Origin: Plantago ovata
Taxonomy: Eukaryota > Streptophyta > Magnoliopsida > Lamiales > Plantaginaceae
Assembly (NCBI GenBank): GCA_028274465.1
Contig: CM051457.1
Coordinates: 52,736,425-52,800,424 of the forward strand
Reading direction: 5' to 3'
Length of the DNA: 64,000 bases
Part shown: positions 32,142 through 44,590 of the stretch, piece after piece
Layout: every line of letters starts with the position of its first letter
How positions within the stretch are numbered: the first letter of the stretch is position 1
Translations under genes and position numbers: made by a program
Notes under the pieces: model-generated
Told to the model about the DNA's origin: nothing
The model's database searches: none
Seen by the model: the letters and a program-made list of their open reading frames with translations, nothing else

Positions 32142-33928
32142 TGTCGGTCCCTTTAAACAACAAGAAAAGACTAGGGGGGCGGGTGAATAGTCTTTTCAAA
32201 CTTTTGTCGTTTAAAAACTTTCTCAGCAAGTACTTATTACTTTTCAGTAATGAGGTTGCTGATACTTAACTTTCTCAGCAAGCGTAAGTTACTTTCCAAT
32301 GACATGGTTTGCTGATACTTAAATCAGAGAGCGGAAGTCTTTGAAACAATAAGTGCTTTTTCAGCAAGTAAAGAGTTTCAGCAAGTGAAGTGAGTGACTG
32401 TGTACAAATAGATATAATTTGCTGAAAGCTAAATGCAGTAAGTAAATCACACAAACGCTTTTATAGTGGTATCTGAGAGTGGCGTAATCTCTCAACTAAT
32501 CCACTTTGTCCTTTCTAGGACTGAATCCACTAAGATATGATTGAGGTTCCTTACAATCTCCTATCTAAAGCGATTCAACAGAAACCAAAGCACACTTGCT
32601 TTGACTCCAACCTAAACTAGAGAACTTCAACCTTGTTCTCCACCAAACTTGGTACTTTTAATCAGCAAAACTTTGCTCAATTAAGTTCCCCCTGAATATC
32701 ACGCCTGAAAGGGTGTATTTTCAGTTAGAGAGTTTTGGGGTGAGATGACTTAATTATAACTTATTCAGTTACAACAAGTAATCTAAGAAACACAACTTGG
32801 AATACTTTGCAGTAAACAAGTTTGATTGTTTCTGGTGTCAAGACTTGTTCTTGTTCGAAAGAAAGAACACTTAACTAATTTCTTAGCCGAGTTTGTTCTA
32901 CTTCTTCACAAGTAGCTTTTTCAAGCTTTAAGTCTTGGAACGGATCAATGGCAGTGAGAGTGTTTGAAGGTTTGTGAGTTTTTAAGCACAAGTGAGAGTT
33001 TGATCACGTTGTTGACATACTTCAACTCTTTGCCGGATGACCTCTATTTATAGTGCAAGTAAGGAGCCGTTTGAATTTCAAATCCTAAGGCTTTTGTTCC
33101 TTAACATGTCACTATCTTGCTTTTGTACTTTCAGCAGCAACCTTTGTTTGTCTTCTAGTCTTCATGTCCTTTGTGTGTAAGCTTTGCATTAAATACACAT
33201 TTGAATAGAATTCAAACAGTAACATTGGAGCGCAAAATCACGTACATTCAGCAAGAGGTCACATATGTTCACCAGCAAGTGTTCATTCTCAGTTTCAGCA
33301 AGCACAACCTACTCTGTCTTTCAGATTTTCACTTATGCAATGCTGTTGCTGAAAATTTCACTTTCTGAGCAACACGTGCCTTACCAGTCTTCAGCAATCT
33401 TCAAGTCTTCAAGTCTTCAAGTCTTCAGATCTTCAAAAGTCTTCAAGATTCTGACCGGTTTCTTATTTGCTTCAATAATTTGTTTGTAATAAACAAAATA
33501 CATCTTCAGCAAATGCTTCAATAGGTCATTTTCTTTTCAGAAAAATAAGATTAATTAAAGCTAAGCATCAATAAGATATTTTCTTTTCAGAAAATAAAAT
33601 ACATCATACGCTAAAGTGTCAATAAATTATTTTCTTCTCAGAAAATAAAATACGTCATACACAAATGTGTCAATAAATTATTTTCTTCTCAGAAAATAAA
33701 ATACGTCATACACAAATGTGTCAATAAATTATTTTCTTCTCAAAAAATAAAATACGTCATACACAAAAGAAATAACTTATCTAACACCTATCTAAGTCAT
33801 CAGCAAACGTTCCTCTTTTACAATGTCCTTAAAAAACTAAAATCCTATGGACCTTAAGAGTACTAGTTACTGGACTGTTCTTAATTTAGCATGGTTAATT
33901 GCTCATCAAAATTACAAGTTACCTAACA
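32142..33928 (-). repeat. S3 3' LTR (left)
   Basis: 1,787 bp. The left end is TGTCGGTCCC (one base off the family TGTTGG) and the right end is ACCTAACA. The TATA box on the minus strand is at 33052-33045. It contains the 51-bp tandem repeat in U3. Confidence 0.95.
33616..33768 (-). repeat. 51-bp tandem repeat in S3 U3 (left LTR)
   Basis: Three units start at 33616, 33667 and 33718, each GTGTCAATAAATTATTTTC..., followed by an AGAAAAT inverted half. Two more diverged relatives lie at about 33510-33600. The same array is in the right LTR at 46161, 46212 and 46263. Confidence 0.93.
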
Positions 33929-36900
33929 AATTTCCCCCTTTTTGATGTTAGCAATCCATGGCTAAATTAATTGTTACCCATTTAGAGGTTTCTGATGTTG
34001 AATATATCAGATGATTAATGCAAGCATACTTGAATTAATAAACAGTAAGCATAAGTAAGTTGCATAATCAAAACCAATAAGAGTCAATAAGAATTCATTG
34101 CTGAAAGTTATCATTCATAAGTTTACAAGAAAGCATAGATAACAATGAATCAGCAAACAAAAACTTTAACAAAAAAACTATTGCAGGGATTTAAACTCTT
34201 TCAGAGGATTTTCTCAAAATCTCTCTTACACTCTTCTCAGCAATAGCAGTGAATTCAACACAATCCTTCTCGTAGTTTTCCAGAAGCCTACGGACTTGTA
34301 GTTGAAGAATTCTTGCATTTTTGCAGGCAGTATGATGATGCTTTTCAGCATTCATTTCCATGTAGTTAATTACCCACAAATGCATGCCCCAATTGCTGGC
34401 ATGGAGAGGCTGTGTATCTGAAATGTTTCTCGGATGAATCTTTCTTAACCAGAGAAGATCTTCTTCTTGATCCTTAGCAGTGAGATAGAAGTACTCATAA
34501 GGAATCAATCCAAGTTTCTTCTTAGGTTTCTTTGTTACCGGGTCAGCATAGTAAGCGATGCCAGGTGGTTTGATCAGATCTGGTTCTTGTCTAAAAGTCT
34601 TACCAATGGCAGTTCTTCTTACTGAGACCTCAAGATTCAACCATCTCCCAGCAATATTTCTTGGGAGGGATTCTTCCCTTTGCTTTCTTTGGACCTTGAG
34701 TTCAATCCATTTGAACATCTGATTCAAAATGGCTGTAGGAAAGAACTCATTTACCAGCAAGTCTTCCAGCTTTAGGATCCAGCAACCATGAATGTTTCTG
34801 ATCACATTCTGAGTGGTTTCATCATTGCTGGTCTTTGTATATTCAATGCCGGAGCCAATAGCAATGCTGGCCAGCCTTTTCTCTTCCTGTCTTTGCCTTC
34901 TTCTTCTTGTTTTAGCATTGTCTTGATCTCTTGCTGAAGAGTCAGACGAAAAATGCCTTGAGTGGCCAGACGGAGTTATGGCTGTTAAGGGTCTAGCTCT
35001 TATGGCTTGAGCTATTGTTTGATTGTCATCATCTTCATCATCATCTTCATTCAGATTGTGATGACTTTCATTGTGACAGAAATCTTGAGTTTCAGCAGCG
35101 GTTTTTCTCTTTTTGGTACTTGCTGAATTTAACTCAGTTTCTGCTTGTCTTTTAGAACTTTGCTCTCTTTCAGCAAGAGGTTCTAGCGGAAGTGGCACAT
35201 TAGCAACAGGAGTAGGAGGGGTTTGATTTCTCTTTCTAGTGTTCTTCTTTTCCCCCTTAGACATGGATTGCAACATCGGAGTGATGTGCAGAGAATAAAA
35301 CTCATTGCAATTTTCAGCAAGAGTGTTGAGACTGTTATACTTCATGATGATTTCTTGTTGGTCAGAGTTAATTGTTGCTAACTCTTTTTGAATGTTCATC
35401 ATGTTCTCTTCATGTCTTTCTCTGTTGCGGCCTTCTCATCCATAATATTCTGAGCTTTGACAAGAGCAGTCTTTGCAAGCTTGAGCGCCTGACTTAAATC
35501 TTCTTCATAGCTCTTGTGATAAAGACTTAAGTCTTTCTGAGCTATAGTTAACGTTGTAGTGCGTCTCAGCACTGTAGCCAATATCTTTCCAATGTCAAGT
35601 GGGCTCTCAGCAAGCAATGCCTCATCTTCAGCTTTGCAGGCATCATGGACTTGCTTTAGTGCTAGAATTCTGGGAGTAAACTCCTCAACTCTTGGGAACG
35701 GCACTAAATTAGGTGTCAAGGAGTGAGCCTTAAGTTCAGTGGCAAACTGATCATCTCGTAAAAGCAACTCGGCCCTTAATGAATCTCCTTCATAAGTGAG
35801 ATAATTAGGAGGAGGAATCTGAACGACTTTTGGGTCTTTCTTGGATTGTTCATCTTCATTTTCTGACAAGTCGTCATCATCCTCAGATTCATCAAGTTGA
35901 GCGACTTTTGAGCCTTTGTCAGTAGCTTCACTTCCTTTTTGTTGAGTGGTTGCTGATGGCAACGCTTCAGACTCAACGACTGGAGTTTCACCAGTAGATA
36001 GTTGTTTCAATTGAGTTTGGGGCTCAATTACTGGAGTTTCGCCAGTTGTTAGTTTTAATTGAGTAGTTGTTGAAGGCAACGTTTGAGACTCAATAACTGG
36101 AGTTGCGCCAGTAGTAAGTGGAAGGGATGGAACTTCCTTCGATTTTGGTCTTGAAGATTCACCAATTTCCAGATCCTGCGTATGCCTTGCATGGATCACG
36201 AGACTATTTGGTAGAGCTCGTTGGTAATCTTCATCTTCTTCATCCTCATCTTCAAGGTTTTCTTCAGTAACCTTGGCATCAGAAACTGGACTCTTGCCAT
36301 TTTTCAAGGCAGCCCTTTTCTGGCGTATTCTTCTTTAGTATCAGCACCTTGTACAGGTGCTTGATTTTCAGCATCGGCAGGAGGAGGTTGAGATTCTTGC
36401 TGAGATTGTTGTTGTTCAGCTTGCTGATTGTCAGAGGGATTAGTTTCAGCAGCTGTTAACTTTAATCCACCAGCACCAGGACTTGGACCTTGATTGTCAT
36501 CATCGTCATCCTTCTTGTCCTTAGAATCTTTCCCTTCATCATCACTGGGATCAGTGGGAATGTTCTCATCTTCTTCTTCTTCTTCATCATCTGTCAGAAT
36601 GACTAGCTCAACATGCTTGTATAAAGCAACACTTGTCACTTCCTCTTCCTCAGTTAATTTGTGGGGATCAGCCACCACAGGAACAAAAAGACCTTTGAGC
36701 ATCACAGCTTGTTCAGCTGGAGAGGCACTCTTAAATTTGGCCTTCATATTCTCTCTGATTTGAGCAATCAGATTTGAACTCATTTGCTGAGAATATGTCA
36801 TTTCTTCAGGAAGGATGGAGTGGACAAATGTTTCGAGCTTCAGTAGTGAAGATCTCTTTTTCTCATTTGAGATATGAAGGTGAAGATCTGAGAAGTCCAT

Positions 36901-37038
36901 TCTCCTATATCTTTGCCAGTTGCTGACGGACTTAGCAACTCTTGACAAAGTTGTCCTCTTGAAGCTCAAGTAAAGTTCTTCAGAACTTACTTGCTGATCT
37001 TCAGTGATGAGTACCACTTCAGTGGTCTCCTTTTGAGC

Positions 37039-37113
37039 CTGAAAAAGAATTTTATTTAGATCAGGATTGGTTTGGAGAATTGTTTTAGAGTTTAAATCTG
37101 AAACATGATTTAC
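37039..37113 (-). other. Candidate intron c in S3 aORF
   Basis: CAGCAG/GTAAATC ... TTTTTCAG/GCTC, 75 nt, open in frame. Confidence 0.5.
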
Positions 37114-37191
37114 CTGCTGAGAGTCAGCAAGCTCATGTAGTACAATTTCCATTCCATGAGGAGCTTGAGTAGCATCCTCCATTTGTTCATC

Positions 37192-37263
37192 CTGAAATAA
37201 ATTAAAATTAGACACAAGTACTAAGTTGTCAAACTTAGTTTTTATACCAAAATTATTAACTAC
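37192..37263 (-). other. Candidate intron b in S3 aORF
   Basis: CAGCAG/GTAGTTAAT ... TTATTTCAG/GATGAAC, 72 nt, open in frame. Confidence 0.5.
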
Positions 37264-37332
37264 CTGCTGAGCAGAGAGTGTTGGTTCTGGTGCAGAGGCT
37301 TCAGCAACCTTCTGACTTGTATCTTGAGAAGT

Positions 37333-37407
37333 CTGTAGAGAAAGAATAATTTTAGCAAAAGAACAATTTTCAGAATTTGAAGTTTTACTGATGGTTGAAT
37401 TAACTAC
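37333..37407 (-). other. Candidate intron a in S3 aORF
   Basis: CAGCAG/GTAGTTAAT ... TCTCTACAG/ACTTCTC, 75 nt, open in frame. Confidence 0.5.
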
Positions 37408-38500
37408 CTGCTGAGGAAGGACAGGTTGTGGCTCAGTCCTTTCAGCATTAACAGTTTCTTCAGCTTCTTGGACTGTTTCTTCAGCAGAATTCTGATTTTG
37501 CTCTAACTGAGAAAGTTGTGCGGTTTCAGCAATCTCCCTTGTCTCTGAATTGACAAGTTGAGCAGAAGCATCTTGACCTTTAAGCTCACTGCTTGTCATG
37601 AAGAGATCAATTGACTTGTTGGATGATTCTTCAATCTCCAACTCCATTTGTTTGCTTAAATCTTCCAGTACAAGATGGACTTTGTCAATTGAAGTCTTGG
37701 GTGAACTTGGGCCAGTATTCTCAGCATTAAGAGATGCGTCTTTGAATAATTCTTCTTGAGTTTCAGCAACTTCAGGAACAGGAACCATTGCTATCTCAGC
37801 AACTGGTCCATCAGCAAGCTGGGTTTCAGCAACTTGAGGAGTTGCTTGTTCAGCAACCATCTGTTCAGCAGCATCAGCAAGTGCCGCTCTTTGCAGATCA
37901 GCAGCAATGTCGCTTACTGGTTCCATGGTTTGATCATCTAGATTATCTACAATGTAGATATCTGGGACTTGGGCAGGAAATTCATTTCCACTGCCTTGTG
38001 GTCTATTCTCAATAGAGTTATCAACGTTAAGTTGATTGTTGAAGGCTTCCGCAAACACTTCAACATTGTTGATGTATGTTTCAGTAATTATTTCAGCAAC
38101 ATCTACTGGCAAATGCGTTTCAGCATTTGTCTGGGAATTGACTGAGGAGTCTTGGACATTTGGGACTGACTGAGAAGCCAGTGTCTTCTTTCTTTTGTTA
38201 CTTGTCCGTTTCCTCTTAGGTACGGGATTTGCTGATGACGCTGCAGTCTGAGTGTCATCATCAGCTTTCCTCTTTTTTTTTTTTTTAGATTTCTCCAGTT
38301 TCCCAGAGTCATCTATTGTTGCAATTTCAGCAACGGCTGTTGTACACGTACCTTGTTGATTTTCTACAGCAGTTTCATTTGTGTTACCACCTCCAACAGC
38401 AGTTTCATCTCTAAGTTGCTGACTGGTAACATCTGCAGCTGTTGTATACCTTTCTTGCTGGCTTGTGCTGACAACATTTGCAGTTGTTGTCTTCTTGCGA

Positions 38501-39052
38501 GTTTATCTGTGCCAGCTTAACGTCACAAATTGATTTTACCGAGTAATAAGGGATAGATTGCTTGCTGAAATAGACAAGAATCTTTTCAGCGAGTTTGAAT
38601 TAACAATCTAGATACTTGCTGAAAGTTCCCCCTTACTTAGATATCTCATATTTTCTAAGTTTAAAAGATATTTCTGATTTCCCGTATCAGTAAATTCTTT
38701 TTGCACTTTGAGACATCCTTTGGTTAAATCTGAGAGATGAGATTTTGCTCTTTTTCTGAATTCCCGTTTTAGAAAATTCCTTTGATACTTGAATACCTGT
38801 TTCAGTATCTTTGGATTGTCTAAGTACCCGTCTCAGCAATCCTTAAGTTCTTTTACTTACTAAGTTCCTGTCTCAGCAAGTGATCAAGTTTCCTAACAAA
38901 TACCAGTTTTGAAGGAATTACTTGTTGAATGCCTGTTTCAGCAATCATGTTGTGACTTATCATTTCTTAGAAGAAATCAGTGACTTGGTCTTTTGGATAG
39001 GAATACTTTGGCTTGCTGAATACCTGTTTCAGCATTCTGCCAAGTGTATCCT
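38501..39052 (-). other. S3 spacer between pol and aORF with a degenerate repeat
   Basis: No gene. Seven relatives of CCTGTTTCAGCAA (plus strand) are spaced irregularly at about 38676, 38757, 38791, 38822, 38862, 38927 and 39018, most preceded by GAAT or AAGT. The minus-strand sense is TTGCTGAAACAGG. Confidence 0.75.
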
Positions 39053-42000
39053 TTATTGAGGTAGTTCAATAAATCCAAGGTTATACCTTAGCATTGCGAA
39101 CCTATTATCCGGTAGGGGCTTGGTAAAGATGTCAGCAAGCTGATCTTCAGTACCTACTTTCACAACCTCAATATCACCTTTTTCCACATGATCTCTAATG
39201 AAATGATGTCTAATATCAATGTGCTTGGTCCTAGAGTGAAACTTAGGATTTTGCGTAATTGCAATAGCACTTGTATTATCACAAAAGATTGGTGTTTTCT
39301 TTGCAGAAATACCATAATCTCTTAATTGTTGCTGAATCCATAGGATTTGAGCTGTGCAACAACCAGCTACAATGTATTCAGATTCAGTAGATGAATTGGC
39401 GACACACGTTTGCTTCTTGCTGAACCATGATATTAATCTAGTACCCAAAAACTGACAAGTTCCAGAGGTACTTTTTCTATCAAGAGTTGATCCACCATGA
39501 TCAGCATCAGAATAGCCAACCAATTCAAGTCCAGAATCTTTTGGATACCATAATCCAACATTGACTGTACCTTTAACATATTTCAGTATTTTAATTGTCT
39601 TTTTGTAGTGTGATTCTCTTGGATCCGATTGGAATCTTGCACACACACAAACAGCATACTGAATGTCAGGTCTACTTGCTGTTAAATACAACAAGGAACC
39701 AATGAGCTTCCTATACTTGTGTTCTTCAACACTTTTGTCCTCTTTAGTATAGCCCAATTGGTACCAACACTCATAGGGATCTTTTCAGGTTTTTCATCCT
39801 CTTTGATCCTAAACTTTATGAGCATTTCTTTCGCATACTTTGCTTGATTTATGAATATTCCATCTTTGAGTTGCTTGACTTGCAACCCTAAGAAATAATT
39901 CAATTTTCCCATCATACTCATTTCAAACTTATTTGTCATGAGTTTGGCAAAATCATCACAAGGTTGCTTGTCCTTAGATCCAAAAATTATGTCATCCACA
40001 TAAATTTGAACTAAGATTAATTTACCATCATGGTTCATGGTAAAAAGAGTTTTGTCAACTTCACCTTTCTTGAAACCATTTTCCAGCAAGAACTTAGCTA
40101 AGGTATCATACCATGCTCTTGGTGCTTGCTTTAGACCATATACAGCTTTCTGAAGCTTATATACCATCTTAGTTTCTGAGGGAAGTTCAAAGCCAGGGGG
40201 TTGTTCTAGGTAGACTTCTTCAGCAAGTTCACCATTTAAGAATGCACTCTTAACATCCATTTGGTAAACAATGAAGTCATTGTGAGCAGCAAAGGCCAAG
40301 AAAAGCCTAATTGCATCTAATCTTGCAACTGGAGCGTAAGACTCATCATAGTCCAATCCTTCAGTCTGACAGTAACCTTGAGCAACTAAGCGTGCTTTGT
40401 TTCTTGTTACTTCACTAGACTCGCTCAGCTTGTTTCTGAACACCCACGTTGTACCAATAGCTTTCTTATTTTCAGCAAGTGGCACAAGTTTCCAGACTTT
40501 GTTTCTTTCAAATTGATCCAATTCTTCTTGCATTGCCTTTATCCATTCATAATGCTTCAAAACTTCTTCTATGGTTTTAGGTTCAATTTCTGAAACAAAG
40601 CAAGAGAATAAAGATTCTACTTCTACGACAGTTGCTTCTTCAGCAAGTCCTTGAGTAGCTTTGGATCTAGTCACTTGGCGTTTATTAATATCGCCAATCA
40701 TATCCGTAGAGGGATGATCTCTAATCCATTTATTAACAGGTTTCCTGTTTGTTGGATCAGGATACGTTTGCTCATCAGCATATGACTCTTCAGTATGTAC
40801 TTGTTCAGTACTACTGGGAATTTGTGTCTCTGCTGAGATTTGATCGTCAGCAACTGCTTGCTCAGCATTGCGGGGTTGAGGTACTTCATCAGCAGGCACT
40901 GGAGATTGCGTAATTTCAGCAACTTCCGGAGCAACCGCATCTTTTGCTGGAAATTCTTTGTCGTGAACTATATTTATCTTGTCATGACTCGGGGGAGGAG
41001 AATCATTGTCAAAATCATCATTTAGTTCAATTGACTTGATTTGCCTAGCATCAGATTCAGTTCTTTGCTCATGTATGATTAGCTTTTTCATACATTCTGA
41101 TATTTCTTCTTCAGCAGGCACACCTTGTGTCTTTTCGTAGAATACAACATTGTTCTCAGTGTCAGCAAGCATTGTTCTTGCGGCTTCTTTCAGGGTACGA
41201 TTCTTCTGTTCAGCAACACCATTTTGCTGTGGTGTCCTTACTAAGGATAACTGATGTTGAATACCTTTGGAGGTACAATATTCAGTTATGTACTGGTTTA
41301 CAAACTCAGTACCATGGTCTGTCCTTATGACTCTTACCTTGTCATTTTTCATGACTTCAAGCTTATTCAGCAAGTTAGGTATTTCAGTCTTGGTTTCAGA
41401 TTTGTGCTTGATGAATACTACCCAAGTGAATCTTGAATAGTCATCTACCACGACTAGACCATACTTCTTACCAGCATAGCTTGTTGAAGAAGATTCAAAC
41501 AAGTCCATGTGTAAGAATTGTAAAGGTTTTGTAGTTGACGGTACTGCCTTGTTCTTGAAAGAAGATTTGGTTTCCTTTCCTTGCTGACATGCATTGCAAA
41601 CACCATCCTTCTTAAAAGTAACCCTAGGTAATCCAACTACAAGTGCCTTTTTAGACAGCTTATTCAGCGTCTTGAAGTTTAGGTGACTTGTTCGTTTATG
41701 CCATAACCATGCTTTTTCAGCAAGGCAATCATGATCTGAGACAAGGCATTTTTCAACGTTTGCTGAAGACCAATCAACGGTGTACAAGCCTCCTGATCTT
41801 CTTGCAATCATTATAACCTTTTTAGTCTCAAAATCTACAAGTTTACATTCATCACTTTTAATTTCGATGAAGTATCCTTTGTCAGCAAATTGACTCATGC
41901 TGAAAAGGTTAAACTTAAGATTTTTGACATAAAGAACTCCAGAAATGGTTATGCATCCCAACTTCACATCACCATAGCCTTTTGTAGATCCGGAGCCTCC

Positions 42001-42150
42001 ACCTGCAAACCTTATTGTTGGACCTTTAGACCACCGTCTATAGTTTATAAGGTTATTCTTGTTGCCCGTCATGTGCTTTCCACAACCACTATCAAAGTGC
42101 CAGATTGCATCGTTTGTCTCCGTGGCTGCAGTCTGCACAATCAAGAGCAA
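39053..42150 (-). pseudogene. S3 pol: protease, integrase, RT, RNase H (copia order)
   Basis: In order: protease with [10 protein letters not shown] (about 42090); pre-integrase zinc region with HLNF...[14 protein letters not shown]; integrase core with [13 protein letters not shown] and [12 protein letters not shown] (the catalytic D, D, E); RT with [22 protein letters not shown] and the YVDD active site (about 40000); RNase H with YSDADHGG and STESEY. The 822-aa frame ends near 39682 by frameshift, and RNase H continues in another frame to the TAA at 39053. Between ARTMLAD and the RT linker the usual integrase C-terminal stretch is missing, a deletion at about 41150. The RT linker is rich in AE from the TTGCTGA word. 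Gag and pol frames differ at about 42150. Confidence 0.92.
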
Positions 42151-44559
42151 ACAAGTTAATTATCCAATGATGGATGTCCATTAACATGTTCAAGAATGCG
42201 TCCAGTGGAAACCCAAGTCTGAAGTTTTTCAACTTTGACTTGTTTTCTACTTGCTGAGGAACTAGGAGGTTTTGAGCTGAAAGACTTTGACTCGTGCTGG
42301 TCAAATCCACTTTCTGATGTGGTGTCTTGCTCTGTTGACCTTTTTGTTGAACATACTTTTCAGTAAGTTCTTTTCTAGCAAGGTTCCTTCTAGTCCTAGC
42401 ATTGGGAGTCTTTTCAGAACTCTTAGGCTTGGTTTTCTTCATCTCTTTGAAGTATCTTTGTTGACTTTGCTTATACTCATGAAAGAGTTGACTTTGCTTG
42501 GTTTTGAAACCGAGTCCGCTCTTTGGAGAATGCTGAGCTTTAGCTTCAGCAACCTTACTTGATTCAGGTTTGTCAGCAAAGGACTTCTGATTACTTTTTG
42601 TAATCTTGCCTTTAGATTTAACAACTTGCTTTTCAGCAATTTGTTTGGCGGAATGCTTCGCGGCATTCTTTTTCTTTCCAGTTTGCTTCTCAGAAACCTG
42701 TTTTCCTTTTAAAGTCTTGTTACTTTGAGTAGAAACAGCGGGCTTTATGGTCATAGGTACTTGATTGCATGTTTCAGGAACCTTAGTTTGACAAAACTGA
42801 TAGATTTCTGGTGGACTACTATCAGTAGCACGTACAAAGGAGATTTATCTTTTCTCAAGATTTCTACGTTATCACCTTCACACGTTGCTCCTAAACCTTC
42901 TTTCTGAGATGGATCTCTCAAATAAGAGTTTAGTTCAGTCAGCGTATTACTTGCTTCCACATAGGATTTGAAATTGATTTTCATCTTTTTCATTTCTTGG
43001 ATTTCAGCAAGTAACTTTAGAATTGAGGACTGATACTCTTCTAATTCTAATGCCATTTGAGAATTTTTCTCAGCAGCCTCAGCAATCAACTTCTTAAGAC
43101 GCCTTATTTCAGCATCCATTTCTTCTGTCTCTTCTTTCAGCAAAACATACTTTTCAGTAGTTTGCTTCGTCAGAGCTTCAGCAAGTTGAAGTTTTTCTTG
43201 CTGTTTGCTGAGAGTTTTCTCAAATCTTTCGATTTCTCCTTGAATCTTGTCAAGGTCAATCTCGTCTTCACTTTCTGAATCTGAGTCAGAGGTAGAATTA
43301 TTTACCTGACCGGCCATGAGGCAGAATTCGTAGTTCGACACATCTGGATAAGCTTCCATAGCTATTCCACACACTTCTTTGCCAATCTCCACGTCTAGAG
43401 TGGCTTCTTCATCGTCGGTGTCTGAACTTTCATCCTCACTGTCTTCGGAGCTTGTCTCAATGCACAATGCATCGATTTTTGCTTGAAGCTTCTTTCTTTC
43501 TTCAGCAATGAAAGCTCTTTTGAACTTCTTCTTCTTTTCAGCAGATTTGCCTTTCAGCAGAGGGCAATTAGCTTTGAAGTGTCCAGGCTTTTTGCAGTAA
43601 AAACATAGATCATTTCCAACTGCTGGTTCTTCTGATGATGTAGCTTGCTGAGCTTGCTTGTTCAGCGAGCTAGTATCATTCTTGTACTTATGGTAGTTAT
43701 TACCAAGATGCTTTTTCAGCTTCTCTTTTGCTTTTCGCCTTTCAAGTTCCTTACTGATAAATTTCTTCATGTTTTTAACAACTAAAGCATTTTCATCAGC
43801 AGGCTCTTTATCATTCTTCTTTTCAGAAGATGACGGCTTTGCAGCAAGAGCAATGTTTTGCGATTTTTCAGCAAACACATTTTCTCTTTGCTTTGTCTCA
43901 TTATTGACAGTAGCAAGATGAGAGAACAACTCAGTTGGTGTAATGTCAGGCATTCCTTGATTATAATAGAAATTCTTCTTTCCTTGATTCAAACTTCTGA
44001 TGATAGTTTTCACTTTCTCAGAATCTGAATAAAGATTTCGAACACCCAGCGCTGCCATTTCACTAACAAGAGTTGTGAATCTGAAGTCCAAGTCTTCCAG
44101 TGACTCGATAGCACCTTGCTTAAAGTTTTGAAACTTCAACTTAAGTACTTCAAGTTTGTTTTCCTTGGTCTTGTCAGATCCAGCACAAATATCTTGAACC
44201 ATTTTCCAAGCCTCCTTAGCAGTCTTAGCACCTCACAGTTTGCACTGTATGGTATCCGGAGTTGATCTGATGATGATATTTCTTGCTTGGCCATCAAGAC
44301 GGAATCTCTTAGCTTCGTCAGAAGTCCATTCCTCTCTTGGTTTTGGCACAACCGTATCTGATGGTTCGCCTTGGATAGTTTCCTTTCCAGCTTCAGTGGT
44401 TCTATGAGGGAAACTCCTTTCAACCTTGGTGATTTTGATAGGTCCATCATTAATGACGGTGACCATCTCATCACTAATGGCCTCAAGATGTAACATCATG
44501 TTGTTTCGCCATTTCTCGTAATTTTCCAGCTTCAGCAAGGGAGCATCTCCTAAAGACAT
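42092..44559 (-). pseudogene. S3 gag, disrupted
   Basis: Starts MSLGDAPLLKLENYEKWRNNM at 44559, the typical copia gag N-terminus. An in-frame TGA lies at 44235-44233, after which the frame continues. It contains the CCHC knuckle CFYCKKPGHFKANC (about 43610), an acidic Ser-rich stretch, EFCLMAG as in Sirevirus gags, and a coiled-coil segment (about 43260-42960). A frameshift near 42760 leads to a Lys/Gln-rich tail (to 42092) that overlaps the start of pol in another frame. Gag forms the particle and binds RNA. Confidence 0.9.
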
Positions 44560-44590
44560 CCTGTCAGCAAAGCACTACCAAACTGATAAA

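Larger units (their letters stand above)
34191..38500 (-). pseudogene. S3 additional ORF (aORF), 5' truncated
   Basis: The segments match S2 from about 11262 onward. The 5' third, including the leader and globular N-terminal region, is missing, with the junction at 38499/38500. One 602-aa frame (38112-36304) runs through all three candidate introns without a stop. Frameshifts follow near 36305 and 35410, each explained by a single-base change in an A run. The rest contains the TGETPV repeats (about 36110-35980), a coiled coil (about 35530-35340), the basic RRRRQRQEE cluster and the conserved C-terminus ending REILRKSSERV at 34191. No transmembrane segment or signal peptide is seen. Function is unknown. 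Confidence 0.82.

Noticed and set aside
33616..33768. CRISPR-like direct repeat array
   Set aside because: Units are contiguous 51-bp tandem repeats without unique spacers, inside a plant LTR.
34191..38500. Envelope glycoprotein gene in S3
   Set aside because: Position fits, but there is no signal peptide, transmembrane helix or cysteine-rich ectodomain; composition is acidic with a coiled coil.
42092..42190. Intron at the S3 gag-pol boundary (acceptor-like TTGTGCAG)
   Set aside because: No convincing GT donor was found near it, and the frame change is as well explained by decay or programmed frameshifting.
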